A stretch of 64,000 nt of DNA, from contig NZ_ANAY01000010.1 of NCBI RefSeq assembly GCF_000340965.1, forward strand, positions 1-64,000, given 5' to 3'. This document shows, piece after piece, positions 7,068 to 18,173 of this stretch. The stretch's first letter is position 1, and each line of letters opens with the position of its first letter. This DNA comes from Nocardiopsis kunsanensis DSM 44524 (GTDB lineage: Bacteria; Actinomycetota; Actinomycetes; Streptosporangiales; Streptosporangiaceae). The notes under the pieces were generated by a model that was not told the origin of the DNA, did no database searches, and saw only the letters and a program-made list of their open reading frames with translations. The position numbers and the translations under genes are program-made.

Positions 7068-8864
7068 TCACAGCAGGTCGGCCGGGGTGTCCAGCACGGT
7101 CGTCTCGCGTGCGGCCACCAGATCGAACTGCGGGCCGGTGCGGGGCAGCTCGTGCCGGAAGAAGTACCGGGCCGCCGCGCGCTTGCCGTCGTAGAAGGCC
7201 CCTTCGTGTCCACTCGCGGCCACCGACTGCTCCAGCCACATCCACGCCAGCACCACATGGCCCACTGCTTCCAGGTAGGGCGTGGCGTTGGCCAGCGCTA
7301 CTTCCGGCCGGCCCCCCGACCAGGCCGCCGCAGCTGTGTGCGCGGTACGTTCCAACGCCGACTCCAGCAGTTCCGCGTGTTCGGCCTCCTGCCCGCCCAG
7401 GGCCCGGGCCCGCCGCACACATCCGCGTGCCTGTTCCACCAGCAACGACAGGCGTTTCCCGCCGTCCTGCACCGCTTTGCGGCCCAACAGGTCCAGCCCC
7501 TGGATGCCGTGTGTGCCCTCGTGGATCGCGTTGAGCCGGTTGTCGCGGTAGTGCTGTTCCACGTCGTACTCGCGGGTGTAGCCGTACCCGCCGTGCACCT
7601 GGATGGCCAGGTCGTTGGCGACCACACACCACTGCGAGGGCCAGCTCTTGACGATCGGGGTCAGGACGTCCAACAGCAGCTCCGCGCGCTCGCGTTCCCG
7701 GGCGTCCTCGTGGCTGAGGGTGTCGTCGACCAGGCGTGCGCTGTAGAGCACCAGCGCCATGGCCCCTTCGACGTAGCTCTTCTGGGCCAGCAGCATCCGG
7801 CGTACGTCCGTGTGCTCGATGATGGGCACCTGCGGTGCGCCGGGGCCCTTGGCGGCCGCTGGGCGGCCCTGCACACGCTCGCGGGCGTAGGCGAGCGATT
7901 TCAGGTACCCGGTGTAGCCGACCGCGGTCGCTCCTGCGCCGACACCGATCCGGGCGCCGTTCATCATGTGGAACATGTATTTCAGGCCCTGGTGGGCCTC
8001 ACCGACCAGGTGTCCGATCGCCCCGGGCCGGCCCTGGGGGGTGTGGCGGCCCTCCCCGAAGTTGAGTAGTGCGTTGACGGTGCCCCGGTAGCCCATCTTG
8101 TGGTTGAGTCCGGCGGGGACCACGTCGTTGCGTTCGTCCGGTGCACCGTCCGGCCCGGGCAGGTACTTGGGTACGACGAACAGTGAGATGCCCTTGACCC
8201 CGGGCGGGCCGCCGGGGAGCTTGGCCAGGACCAGGTGGACGATGTTCTCGCTCAGTTCGTGGTCGCCGGCCGAGATCCACATCTTGTTGCCGAAGAGCCG
8301 GAAGGCGCCGTCCTCGGCCGGTTCGGCGCGTGTGGTGATGTCGGCCAGGGAGCTTCCGGCCTGGGGTTCGGACAGGCACATCGTCCCGGTCCAGCGGCCC
8401 TCGACCATCGGGCGGACGAACGTGTCGATCTGCTCCTGGGTCCCGTGCTCCAACAGGAGCCGTGCGTTGCCGCTGGTGAGGAAGGGGTAGGCCGAGGTGC
8501 CCAGGTTCGCGGCCTGGAACCAGGCGTTGCAGGCGCTGGAGACCACGTGCGGTACCTGCGCCCCGCCCACCGACTCGGGCATGCCCAGGGAACTCAGGCC
8601 GGTCTCGGCGTAGACCTTCAGGGCCTCGCCGACCTCGGGGTTGACGTGCACCTGTTCGCCGTCGAAGCGGGGCTCGTCGGTGTCGTTGGTCTTGTTGTGC
8701 GGGGCGAAGTGGTCGGTGGCCACGCGTTCGGCCAGCTCCAACGCGCCGTCGAAGGTCTCGCGGGAGTGCTCGGCGTAGTGGGGGCGTTCGGTCAGCTCCT
8801 CGGCACCGAGCCATTCGTAGAGCAGGAAACGCAGGTCACGTGCGGACAACAGGGTGGACGCCAC
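7068..8864 (-). CDS. Acyl-CoA dehydrogenase, long FadE5-like type
   Basis: 598 residues, the long actinobacterial class of about 600 residues rather than the usual 380. The N-terminal helical part is followed by the FAD-binding middle domain (TGTMCLSEPQAGSSLADI). The C-terminal domain has VHGGYGYTREYDVEQHYRD and the base-bearing loop IHEGTHGIQGLDLLGRK. An extra C-terminal domain of the AcylCoA_dehyd_C type follows. It catalyses the first step of beta-oxidation; chain-length preference is unknown. GTG at 8864 is preferred over ATG at 8882 because GGAGG lies 6 bases before it. An inverted repeat upstream suggests TetR-type control. Confidence 0.9.
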   Translation of the reverse strand: MASTLLSARDLRFLLYEWLGAEELTERPHYAEHSRETFDGALELAERVATDHFAPHNKTNDTDEPRFDGEQVHVNPEVGEALKVYAETGLSSLGMPESVGGAQVPHVVSSACNAWFQAANLGTSAYPFLTSGNARLLLEHGTQEQIDTFVRPMVEGRWTGTMCLSEPQAGSSLADITTRAEPAEDGAFRLFGNKMWISAGDHELSENIVHLVLAKLPGGPPGVKGISLFVVPKYLPGPDGAPDERNDVVPAGLNHKMGYRGTVNALLNFGEGRHTPQGRPGAIGHLVGEAHQGLKYMFHMMNGARIGVGAGATAVGYTGYLKSLAYARERVQGRPAAAKGPGAPQVPIIEHTDVRRMLLAQKSYVEGAMALVLYSARLVDDTLSHEDARERERAELLLDVLTPIVKSWPSQWCVVANDLAIQVHGGYGYTREYDVEQHYRDNRLNAIHEGTHGIQGLDLLGRKAVQDGGKRLSLLVEQARGCVRRARALGGQEAEHAELLESALERTAHTAAAAWSGGRPEVALANATPYLEAVGHVVLAWMWLEQSVAASGHEGAFYDGKRAAARYFFRHELPRTGPQFDLVAARETTVLDTPADLL

Positions 8865-8887
8865 GGAGTTCCTCCATACCATCGTGG

Positions 8888-8907
8888 ACCGACTGGTCGG
8901 TATGTTA
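8888..8907 (-). promoter_or_regulatory. TetR-like operator and -10 before the acyl-CoA dehydrogenase gene
   Basis: ACCGACTGGTCGGT (8888-8901) is an inverted repeat with perfect 6-bp arms. A -10-like TAACAT on the minus strand lies at 8902-8907, next to it. Sites of this shape are common for TetR-family regulators of actinobacterial fatty-acid genes. The regulator is not in this window. The site lies in the divergent gap shared with aroQ. Confidence 0.55.
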
Positions 8908-9053
8908 TCCGACCTCGTGGTGCGGGTCACCCCGGAGTCCTGTGCGCGGCGGGCCCGTATGCTCGGGGGCGCCGGAACCACCCGGCGCACGAGCACCGGC
9001 GAGCCCGCCGGGGCCGCCGCCACACCCGCCACCGACCACCCGAGGCGCACCTC

Positions 9054-9539
9054 ATGAGCCACACCCCAGAGCCCGTCCGCAAGGTCCTGCTGCTCAACGG
9101 GCCCAACCTCAACCTCCTGGGCACCCGCGACCCCGCCCAGTACGGCACCACCACCCTGGCCGAGGTCGAGGCACGGGTGGTCGCCCTGGGCGAGGAGCTC
9201 GGTGTGGAGGTCGTCTGCGCCCAACGCAACGGCGAGGGCGACCTCGTCGATCTGGTCCACGGCGCCCGCGACTGGGCCGGCGTCGTGATGAACCCCGGAG
9301 CCTACGCCCACTACAGCATCGCCCTGCGGGACGCCGTCGACGCCGTCGAAGCGCCCGTCGTCGAGGTCCACATCTCCAACGTCTACGCCCGCGAGAGTTT
9401 CCGCCACACCTCCGTGACCGCACCCGTGGCCGCCGGTTACATCGCCGGCTGCGGCGTCCTGGGCTACGAACTGGGCCTGCGCGCCGCGCTGCAGCGTTAC
9501 CCGTGGAGCCCGGCCTCCGCCGACAGCCCGGCGAAGTGA
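9054..9539 (+). CDS. aroQ: 3-dehydroquinate dehydratase, type II
   Basis: 161 residues, within the usual 145-160 for type II enzymes. It carries the signature VLLLNGPNLNLLGTRDPAQYG, the loop with QRNGEGDLVD, the substrate-binding MNPGAYAHYSIALRDA, and VVEVHISNVYARESFRHTS with the conserved His. It dehydrates 3-dehydroquinate to 3-dehydroshikimate in the shikimate pathway or in quinate breakdown. It stands apart from other aro genes here. The ATG at 9054 is weakly supported by GAGG upstream, but the Met lies right before the conserved fold. Confidence 0.96.
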   Translation: MSHTPEPVRKVLLLNGPNLNLLGTRDPAQYGTTTLAEVEARVVALGEELGVEVVCAQRNGEGDLVDLVHGARDWAGVVMNPGAYAHYSIALRDAVDAVEAPVVEVHISNVYARESFRHTSVTAPVAAGYIAGCGVLGYELGLRAALQRYPWSPASADSPAK

Positions 9540-9558
9540 GGCGCGCGCCCGGCCGGGA

Positions 9559-10194
9559 TCAGCGGTAGGTCATCAGGTCCGTGCCGCCGTGCTCCAGGTG
9601 CGCGTGGTCGTTGAACCCGACCAGCTGGGTGCCGCCGCGCCCGTGCAGCAGCTTGGTGACCGAACCGTTGACCACGATCCGGTTCATCGCCAGGAACCCC
9701 GGCGTGGAGGTCGACAACAACACCGAACACACGGTCGATATCACCCCCGCGGAGGTGAACACCAGCGCGGTACGGCCCCGCTCCGACCGGGACACCAGGT
9801 CGGTCAGAGCTGCCCGTACACCGTCCCGGAAGTGGTTCCAACTTCCCGGACCGGTCTCACCCGAACCCGTCCACGTGGTGAGCGAGGCGTCCAACCGCTC
9901 CTGCAAGGACCCGCTCCTGTGCGGGTCCAGGGACAACAACCGCAGATGGTCGTACTCGTCCCAACGCCGATCCACCTCGGTCGGCCCCTCGACCCCGGCC
10001 TCGGCCAACGCCGCGTGCGCGGTCTGCCGCTGTCGCCGCAGCGAACCCGACACCACCGGCCCCACCGACAGGTCCCGGCGCCGCAACTCCGCGCCGAGCA
10101 GGCGCGCCTGCTCGTACCCGGTCGCGCTGAGCTCGTCGTAGTCGTCCGCCTCGGGGGAGGCCTTGCCGTGGCGGATCAGATAGATGGTCGGCAT
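9559..10194 (-). CDS. Histidine phosphatase superfamily protein (phosphoglycerate mutase-like)
   Basis: 211 residues. The catalytic RHG is at residues 8-10 (IYLIRHGKASPE). The second phosphate-binding Arg follows in SGSLRRQRQTA, and a C-terminal segment FTSAGVIS stands where the second catalytic His usually lies; here that His is not obvious. The substrate is unknown; the family includes phosphomonoesterases and mutases. It converges on aroQ with a 19-base gap. TGAGGCG just before the ATG is a close ribosome-binding site. Confidence 0.88.
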   Translation of the reverse strand: MPTIYLIRHGKASPEADDYDELSATGYEQARLLGAELRRRDLSVGPVVSGSLRRQRQTAHAALAEAGVEGPTEVDRRWDEYDHLRLLSLDPHRSGSLQERLDASLTTWTGSGETGPGSWNHFRDGVRAALTDLVSRSERGRTALVFTSAGVISTVCSVLLSTSTPGFLAMNRIVVNGSVTKLLHGRGGTQLVGFNDHAHLEHGGTDLMTYR

Positions 10195-10207
10195 CGCCTC
10201 AGGCTAC

Positions 10208-10244
10208 GGGGGCGCCCTCCGGACAGGGCGGGCGGGGCGCCCCC
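10208..10244 (-). terminator. Hairpin downstream of the FdhF-like gene
   Basis: Arms GGGGGCGCC (10208-10216) and GGCGCCCCC (10236-10244) form a 9-bp stem around a 19-base loop that can itself pair. It follows the stop at 10273 on the minus strand. Confidence 0.5.
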
Positions 10245-10272
10245 GGACGCGGAGCGGCACCACGCCCCGGGG

Positions 10273-12594
<2,322 letters not shown>

Positions 12595-12731
12595 ACCTGT
12601 ATCCTCCCACCTGCTCTTTACCGCTGGAAGGGCGGCTTCGTACCTGTGGACGAACACGGCCCACCGCTTGCGAGCCCGACCCGCAGCAGACGCTAACCTG
12701 CCCGGAGTCGTCGACGGCACAAGGGGAACCC

Positions 12732-13253
12732 ATGGCACACACACGACTGGCCAGACTGGAGGACGCCGCGGAGATCGCCGCCCGCCTGGCCGAGAACCGC
12801 GCGTTCCTCGCTCCCTGGGAGCCGTCGCGACCCGAGGAGTACTTCACCGCCCAGGGCCAGTACCGGCTCCTGGACCAGCAGCTGACCGGCTACATCGACG
12901 GCCACGAGGTCCCCTTGGTCGTCACCGACGAGGCCGACCGCATCGTCGGACGCATCAACCTCAACGGCATCGTGCGCGGCGCCCTGCAGTCGGGCACCCT
13001 CGGGTACTGGATCGCGGCCGCGCACAACGGCAGGGGCCTGGCCACCGCAGCCGTCGGCGAGGTCAAGCGGATGGCCTTCGGCCCCCTGGGCCTGCACCGC
13101 CTGCAGGCCGAGACGGTCCCGCACAACGCCGCTTCCCAACGGGTGCTGCGGCGCAACGGGTTCCGGCCCTACGGACTGGCCCCGGAGTACCTGCGCATCG
13201 ACGGCCGCTGGCAGGACCACGTGCTCTTCCAGGCGTTGAACCCGCGCGGCTGA
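12732..13253 (+). CDS. GNAT family N-acetyltransferase, RimJ/RimL-like
   Basis: 173 residues. It has the full GNAT fold: N-terminal RLEDAAEIAARLAENRAFL, central VGRINLNGIVRGALQSGTLGYWI, and the acetyl-CoA loop NGRGLATAAVGEVKRMAFGPLGLHRLQAE. The C-terminal NAASQRVLRRNGFRPYG is typical of RimJ-type enzymes that acetylate N-terminal amines or small molecules. The ATG at 12732 has AAGGGGAA before it. It is transcribed divergently from the FdhF-like gene and followed by a good terminator. Confidence 0.92.
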   Translation: MAHTRLARLEDAAEIAARLAENRAFLAPWEPSRPEEYFTAQGQYRLLDQQLTGYIDGHEVPLVVTDEADRIVGRINLNGIVRGALQSGTLGYWIAAAHNGRGLATAAVGEVKRMAFGPLGLHRLQAETVPHNAASQRVLRRNGFRPYGLAPEYLRIDGRWQDHVLFQALNPRG

Positions 13254-13273
13254 CCCCGGCCCGGGGTGTTTTT
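13253..13273 (+). terminator. Intrinsic terminator after the acetyltransferase gene
   Basis: ACCCCG (13253-13258), a 3-base loop, CGGGGT (13262-13267) and then GTTTTT form a short canonical terminator that begins at the stop codon. Confidence 0.75.
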
Positions 13274-13389
13274 CCCCCGGAACCGCGGGGCCCCGGTGCG
13301 GCCCCCGGAGAATTGTCGGTGCCCGGCCCTAACGTGGTACGGGCCCGAACACCGATCCGCCCGCACGGGCGTCACCGGAGGAGCCCCCC

Positions 13390-13791
13390 ATGGCACTGCG
13401 CTGGTACACCACCGTGATCGACTGCCGTGACCACCATGCCCAGGCGCGCTGGTGGGCCCAGGTCCTGGGCTGGCGGCTGATCTTCGACACCGAGGAGGAG
13501 GCGGTCGTCATCCCGCCGTGGCTGGAGGGCACACCCATGACCCTGCAGGAGTGGGACCGCGGCAACCCCGGGCTGGTCTTCGTGCCCGTGCCCGAGGACA
13601 AGCAGGTCAAGAACCGCCTGCACCTGGACCTGGCCGCCCACGTCGAGGACGACCGGGACGCCGAGATCGCACGCCTGGAACGGATGGGTGCGCGCAGGGC
13701 CGACGTGGGCCAGAGCGGTGAGGTGCCCTGGACGGTCCTGGCCGACCCCGAGGGCAACGAGTTCTGCGTGCTGGGGTCCCGCGAGTTCTGA
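13390..13791 (+). CDS. VOC family (glyoxalase-like) protein
   Basis: 133 residues. It shows one glyoxalase/bleomycin-resistance unit of the Glyoxalase_6 type: TTVIDCRDHHAQARWWAQVL at the start, RLHLDLAAHVED in the middle, and the terminal WTVLADPEGNEFCVL. Metal-ligand candidates are the His in HLDL and the Glu in GNEFCV. Substrate unknown. The ribosome-binding site GGAGGAG precedes the ATG at 13390. It stands alone and converges on a short acidic-protein gene. Confidence 0.9.
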   Translation: MALRWYTTVIDCRDHHAQARWWAQVLGWRLIFDTEEEAVVIPPWLEGTPMTLQEWDRGNPGLVFVPVPEDKQVKNRLHLDLAAHVEDDRDAEIARLERMGARRADVGQSGEVPWTVLADPEGNEFCVLGSREF

Positions 13792-13812
13792 GGCAGGCGC
13801 CGAGGACACCCC

Positions 13813-14100
13813 TCACTCGCCGGGGCGCCCTCCCTCGTCCTCCTGCCGGAGCTGCTCCTCCTGGTGCAGGGCCTTCGCCTCGCGTGCCTCCGGCTCCTCC
13901 CCGGTGAAGGCCTCGTCCAAGGGGTCGCGTTCCTCGGTCGAGCTTTCGTACTCCTCCTCCAGGAACGTGGGGTCCTCCCGGTCACCGGGCAGGGCCTCGT
14001 CCTCGGTGGTGTCCTCCTGCTCGGGGACACCCGCCTCGTCCCAGTCCTGTGCCTCGGCGTTGATGGGGTCCTCGGGGCTGTGTGGTTCTTGATGGCTCAT
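13813..14100 (-). CDS. Small acidic protein, resembles DUF5709
   Basis: 95 residues, very rich in Glu and Asp, probably disordered and soluble. Segments DEAGVPEQED and STEERDPLDEAFTGEEPE resemble the layout of actinobacterial DUF5709 proteins, whose function is unknown; I rate that match as tentative. The ATG at 14100 (MSHQEPHSPEDP) is chosen, though no clear ribosome-binding site precedes it; a start 11 codons earlier (14133) is possible. The strong acidic bias over the whole frame, unlike the Pro/Arg strings of spurious frames here, supports coding. Confidence 0.65.
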   Translation of the reverse strand: MSHQEPHSPEDPINAEAQDWDEAGVPEQEDTTEDEALPGDREDPTFLEEEYESSTEERDPLDEAFTGEEPEAREAKALHQEEQLRQEDEGGRPGE

Positions 14101-14141
14101 GCCCGATTCGTAACCGTTCGAGCGGGGGCTCAATCAGGAGT

Positions 14142-14170
14142 GCGGGCCCGGCCCCGGAAGGCGGGCCCGC
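14142..14170 (-). terminator. Hairpin downstream of the GHL10 gene
   Basis: GCGGGCCCG (14142-14150) pairs perfectly with CGGGCCCGC (14162-14170) around an 11-base loop. Confidence 0.5.
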
Positions 14171-14210
14171 GGCCGGGCCGGAACGCGGCGCGTCCCGGCC
14201 CGGGAACGGA

Positions 14211-15842
14211 TCAGGGCATGTAGCGCGGCCCGCTCGCGTCGCTCTCGTGGTGCAGGCGGTCCAGTGCGGTGGCGTAGAAGGTGTGCCCGCCCTCGATGTC
14301 CGGCGCCGTGAACGTCGCCGTGCCGTCCTGGCCGGCACGCACGGTCCCCAACAGGTTGCGTGCGTCCTCGATGCCGCAGACCGGCTTCCCCTCCGGCGTT
14401 CCTTCGATCGCGTACACCGCGTAGTAGGCCGGGTCCGAGCCCTTGGCCGGGGCCAGTTCCAGCTCCGGGTCGCCCTTGCCCGGTGCGGAGCCGGTCACGT
14501 ACGGCGCGTCCGGGGCCTGGCCGCCCAGGTCCGGATCGACCGGTACCAGCGCCGGGTGCGCGTAGTGCTCGCGCTGGACGATGTCGAAGGCCTCCTGCGC
14601 GTTGGAGCGCAGCGAGGTCGCGCTGAAGTAGACGTCGCCGTGCACGCCCGGGCGGTCCCGGTTGAAGTCCAGGTGTGCGGAGAGTTCACCGGGGTCGTCG
14701 GTCCAGGGACCCGCCGACTGCCCGACCTTGTAGGCGGCCTGGCCGATGTAGAGGTGGGTGCCGGTGGTCGCGGCGACCTCTTCCCACCAGGGCACCAGCA
14801 CCGAGTAGTCGGCCACGTCCAGGCCGATGTGCCAGTAGATCTGCGGGTTGATGTAGTCGAGCCAGCCCTCGGTGACCCACTTGCGGCTGTCGGCGTACTG
14901 CTCGTCGTAGGACTGCATGCCGCCGGTGTCCGAACCGGCCGGGTCGGTGTCGGAGTTGCGCCAGATCCCGAAGGGGCTGATGCCGAACTTCACGTGCGGT
15001 TTGGTGGCGTTCACGGCCTCACTGACCTCGCGGACCATGGTGTCGACGTTGTCGCGCCGCCAGTCGGCGATGTCGTCGAAGCCCTCCCCGTGCTCGGCGA
15101 AGGTCTCCTCGTCGGGGATCTCCTCGCCCTCGACCGGATACGGGTAGAAGTAGTCGTCGAAGTGCACCCCGTCCAGGTCGTAGTTCTCGACCGAGTGCAT
15201 CATCGCCTCGATCACGAAGTCGCGTGCCTCGGGCACCCCCGGGTCGTAGTAGAGCTGGCCTCCGTAGGAGAAGGTCCACTCGGGGTTCTGCCGGGCGGGA
15301 TGGTCATCGACCAGGCGCGAGGGGTCGTCGTGCATGGCCACGCGGTAGGGGTTGTACCAGGCGTGGAACTCCAGGTTGCGCTCGTGGGCCTCCTCGACGG
15401 CGAACTCCAGCGGGTCGTAGCCGGGGTCGCCACCTTGCTCGCCGGTGAGCCATTCCGACCACGGTTCGTGCGGGGAGGGCCAGAAGGCGTCGGCGGTGGG
15501 GCGCACCTGGACGATGACCGAGTTGAGGCCCTTGTCCACGGCCCCGTCGTAGAGCTCGACCAGTTCGGCCTGTTGCTCCTGCGCGCTCAGGCCCTGTTCG
15601 CTGGGCCAGTCGATGTTCTCCACACCGGCGATCCACTCCGCGCGCATCTGGCGTTTGGGCGGGGCGTCCTCCACGGGTCCGCACTCCTGGGGGCCCGGTT
15701 CCTCGGGTGTGGCCAGGGCTTGTGGTGCGTGCAGGAACGGGATGGTGAGTGCGGTGGCCAGGGCACCGCTCATGAGCGCGGTGCGGGGGATCGAAGCGGT
15801 GTGCGCCCGGCGTGGGCGGTTCCGGTTCCTGTGCGCCAACAT
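14211..15842 (-). CDS. Secreted family 10-like glycosyl hydrolase (GHL10/DUF187)
   Basis: 543 residues. A signal peptide spans residues 1 to about 45 (basic start, hydrophobic core, cleavage near APQALA/TPEE). The GHL10 barrel follows: RQMRAEWIAGVENIDWPS, VIVQVRPTADAFWPS, EFHAWYNPYR, YDLDGVHFDDYFYP (probable catalytic region with D/D) and GISPFGIWRNSD, WLDYINPQIYWHIG. The C-terminal ~100 residues form a beta-rich domain. The family is thought to act on cell-wall or capsular polysaccharide; the true substrate is not known. AAAGGAG lies only 2 bases before the ATG, so the TTG one codon later is also possible. Monocistronic. Confidence 0.9.
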   Translation of the reverse strand: MLAHRNRNRPRRAHTASIPRTALMSGALATALTIPFLHAPQALATPEEPGPQECGPVEDAPPKRQMRAEWIAGVENIDWPSEQGLSAQEQQAELVELYDGAVDKGLNSVIVQVRPTADAFWPSPHEPWSEWLTGEQGGDPGYDPLEFAVEEAHERNLEFHAWYNPYRVAMHDDPSRLVDDHPARQNPEWTFSYGGQLYYDPGVPEARDFVIEAMMHSVENYDLDGVHFDDYFYPYPVEGEEIPDEETFAEHGEGFDDIADWRRDNVDTMVREVSEAVNATKPHVKFGISPFGIWRNSDTDPAGSDTGGMQSYDEQYADSRKWVTEGWLDYINPQIYWHIGLDVADYSVLVPWWEEVAATTGTHLYIGQAAYKVGQSAGPWTDDPGELSAHLDFNRDRPGVHGDVYFSATSLRSNAQEAFDIVQREHYAHPALVPVDPDLGGQAPDAPYVTGSAPGKGDPELELAPAKGSDPAYYAVYAIEGTPEGKPVCGIEDARNLLGTVRAGQDGTATFTAPDIEGGHTFYATALDRLHHESDASGPRYMP

Positions 15843-16014
15843 GGCTCCTTTGTGAAAGCTCCAGCGAACGGGGCCGGGGCATGACCGTAGGTGACAAACC
15901 AAACACGCCAGGTATGCCCCGGTGGGCTCAGGAGAGAACCTTCATGATCTTGGCCGTGTTGGCAAGAGTTCTACGCAAGGTCGGGACGCGTGTGGCGGAT
16001 GATTCCCAGGGTTC

Positions 16015-16860
16015 TCATGACTGGTGCGCCAGAAATGTCTCGATTGAGGTGGTCCAGGCTTCGGGCCGGTCCACATGGGCCATGTGGCCTGCACCGTCCA
16101 ACAGAACCGTCCGTGACCGCGGCAGGAGCGCCGCGGCGCGCTCGGCCACGCGCGCGGGAAAGACCATGTCCTGGCGCCCGTGCAGGAAGAGCCACGCGGC
16201 ATCCGCCTCGGCCAGGCGCCGTGGCCCCTCCGCCGGGCGTGGTGAGTCCAGCGCTCCGGCGCGCAGGGTCCGCAGCCAGTGCGCGGACCAGTGCACACGG
16301 TCCAGCACCCGCCTGTAATGGGCGATCCGGTCCTGACGCCACACGTTGGCGGGTGCCCCGGCCCGGGCGGCCCGCTCGACCAGCGCCGGAGTGGCGGGTC
16401 CGGGCGCTGCCCATACCCGGCTCTCGGCCGCGCGCCGGCGTTCCCGTTCCGGCCAGGGGCCGAAGTCGGCATCGGTGACCGGCCACAGGGTGCTGGAGGC
16501 CATGATCACCCGACCGAACGGGCCGGGATGGTCCAGGACCAGGCGTTGTACCACCTGGCCGCCGACCGAGAACCCCAGCAGATCGGGGCTCTGCAGGCCC
16601 AGGTGTGCGATGAGCCGGGCCAGGTCGCGGGCGGCCGCGGCGAAGCTGCACGGGCCGGGGGAGGAGCGCCCGCACCCGCGCAGATCGGGCAGGACCAGGC
16701 GCCGGGGCCCGAGTCGTGTGAGCGGGTCCAGGAGGTAGGAATGGTCCCAGTCGGGGCCGCCGTGCACCACCAGGAGCGGTGGTGCACCGGGCGGGCCGCT
16801 CAGGGCACAGTGCAGATGCATGCCCCCGCCGACGGGCACGGAAATGTGCTGCGGGTCCAT
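16015..16860 (-). CDS. Alpha/beta hydrolase fold protein
   Basis: 281 residues. The oxyanion strand is LLVVHGGPDWDHSYLLDPL and the nucleophile elbow is LLGFSVGGQVVQR (Ser in GFSVG). A probable acid lies in LFLHGRQDMVF, and the catalytic His in DGAGHMAHVDRPEAW. The HGGPDWDHS motif resembles the proline iminopeptidase branch, but function cannot be fixed. The ATG at 16860 (MDPQHISVPVGGG) starts exactly at the fold. The gene lies 83 bases downstream of the YbaK-type gene and could share its transcript. Confidence 0.88.
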   Translation of the reverse strand: MDPQHISVPVGGGMHLHCALSGPPGAPPLLVVHGGPDWDHSYLLDPLTRLGPRRLVLPDLRGCGRSSPGPCSFAAAARDLARLIAHLGLQSPDLLGFSVGGQVVQRLVLDHPGPFGRVIMASSTLWPVTDADFGPWPERERRRAAESRVWAAPGPATPALVERAARAGAPANVWRQDRIAHYRRVLDRVHWSAHWLRTLRAGALDSPRPAEGPRRLAEADAAWLFLHGRQDMVFPARVAERAAALLPRSRTVLLDGAGHMAHVDRPEAWTTSIETFLAHQS

Positions 16861-16943
16861 GGGACCAGCCTGGCACGTGCGGGACGGAAGGACACCTGTC
16901 GGGGCGCCTGCTCCCGGCCCCGGGGCAGAAGGCTGCGCCGGGC

Positions 16944-17426
16944 TCAGTCGACCGCTGAGGGGATGCCGCCGGTCATTTTCACCAACTCGGCGAAATCGGT
17001 GGGAAAGACCGTCCGGGGCGTGCCGCCGGCGGCCCACAGGCACGGATGATCCTCCAACGCGGTGTCCACGACCGTCTCCACCGGTTCCGGGTGCCCCAGG
17101 GGCGCCACGCCGCCGATCGCCTGGCCGGTGGAGGCGCGGACCTCCTCCGGCTTCGCACGGCGGACGAGCTCCTTGCCCAGGCGTTGGGCCAGTGCCTGCG
17201 TGTCCACTCGGTGGCTCCCGCTGGTCATGACCAGCAGGGGGCGTTCGTCGGCCATGAACACCAGGCTGTTGGCGATCGCTCCCACGTCGCATCCCAGGGC
17301 CTCGGCCGCGTCTGCGGCGGTGCGGGTGGAGGCGGGCAGCTCGCGCACGTGTCCCCGGACGCCGATCCCGGCCAGCGCCCGGGCCACACGGATACTGCTC
17401 TCTGGCAGGTTCTGGATCTCCTCCAC
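16944..17426 (-). CDS. YbaK/EbsC-type aminoacyl-tRNA deacylase
   Basis: 160 residues. The YbaK/ProX editing fold is seen in the VGAIANSLVFMADERPLLVMTSG strand, the TGQAIGGVAPLGHPEPVETVVD segment (the conserved GGVxPxG loop) and the final FPTDFAELVKMTGG. Relatives hydrolyse mischarged tRNA such as Cys-tRNA(Pro) or Ala-tRNA(Pro). The start is GTG at 17426 with GGGAGG at good distance. The gene is flanked by the kinase-like gene upstream (57-base gap) and the alpha/beta hydrolase downstream, all on the same strand. Confidence 0.92.
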   Translation of the reverse strand: MEEIQNLPESSIRVARALAGIGVRGHVRELPASTRTAADAAEALGCDVGAIANSLVFMADERPLLVMTSGSHRVDTQALAQRLGKELVRRAKPEEVRASTGQAIGGVAPLGHPEPVETVVDTALEDHPCLWAAGGTPRTVFPTDFAELVKMTGGIPSAVD

Positions 17427-17483
17427 GGTTCCTCCCGGGTCGGTTCGTGGCCGACAGGCTACGTCCGCCGGGGCACGGAAGGC

Positions 17484-18173
17484 TCACGAGGTCAGTTCGG
17501 CCGCCAGGTCCCTCCGGTGTTCGCGGACCCACATGAGGCTGTGGGCCACCTGCTCGGTCTCGCCGTCCCGGTACTGGGCGAGCATACGCGGGTCTCCCCG
17601 GTGCGCGCCGGACTCCACGATGTTCCGGTAGCGGTCCTGCCGGGCCATGATGGTCTCGATCAGGGACCGGCGTTCCTGCAGCCCGTAGGCGTCGCAGATC
17701 AGCCGCACGCGCCGGAACGGGTCATCGGACCCCGGGCCCAGGTCCACGAACCGCCAACACAGATCGGCCACGTCGTGCAGGCGTACCCCCGGGGCGGCCG
17801 CCTCCCAGTCGACGAAGGCGTACGGGATGCCTTTCTGGCTGATGGTGTGGCGCGGGGCGAGCTGGTTGTGGCAGACCACCTCCCAGCTCCCGGCCAACCG
17901 GGTGCCCGCAGTCAGGTCGTGGAACTCACGGACCAGGGCCGCGGCCTCCTCCAGGTACTCGTCCGGCAGGTGGCGGCCGTCGTGGACAGCGGTTCCGCGC
18001 AGCACGCCGTGGATGATGCGGTTCTCGTGGTCGCGGCCGTACAGGCGTGGCGCGCCCTCCCACCCCTGCTCGTGGAAGTGGCGCAGCAACGCGCGTTCGA
18101 AACCCGCATTGCCGTGCATGGGGCGCAGTGTGAACTCGTGGTCGAAGCGGACCCGGGACGACGTGGCATACAT
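17484..18173 (-). CDS. APH-type phosphotransferase homologue with altered catalytic site (probable pseudokinase)
   Basis: 229 residues with the full APH/choline-kinase layout: small N-lobe, ALLRHFHEQGWEGAPRLYG, then the catalytic loop and FVDWEAAAPGVRLHDVADLCWRFV. In active relatives the loop reads HNDLAPRNT; here it is CHNQLAPRHT. The catalytic Asp is Gln and the Mg-binding Asn is His, while the later DWE acid is kept. Normal phosphotransfer is therefore doubtful. Its ATG shares one base with the stop of a 31-residue peptide gene (TGATG), and its ribosome-binding site GGGAGGG lies inside that gene, so the two are translationally coupled. This suggests that the peptide is the partner or substrate. 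Confidence 0.85.
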   Translation of the reverse strand: MYATSSRVRFDHEFTLRPMHGNAGFERALLRHFHEQGWEGAPRLYGRDHENRIIHGVLRGTAVHDGRHLPDEYLEEAAALVREFHDLTAGTRLAGSWEVVCHNQLAPRHTISQKGIPYAFVDWEAAAPGVRLHDVADLCWRFVDLGPGSDDPFRRVRLICDAYGLQERRSLIETIMARQDRYRNIVESGAHRGDPRMLAQYRDGETEQVAHSLMWVREHRRDLAAELTS

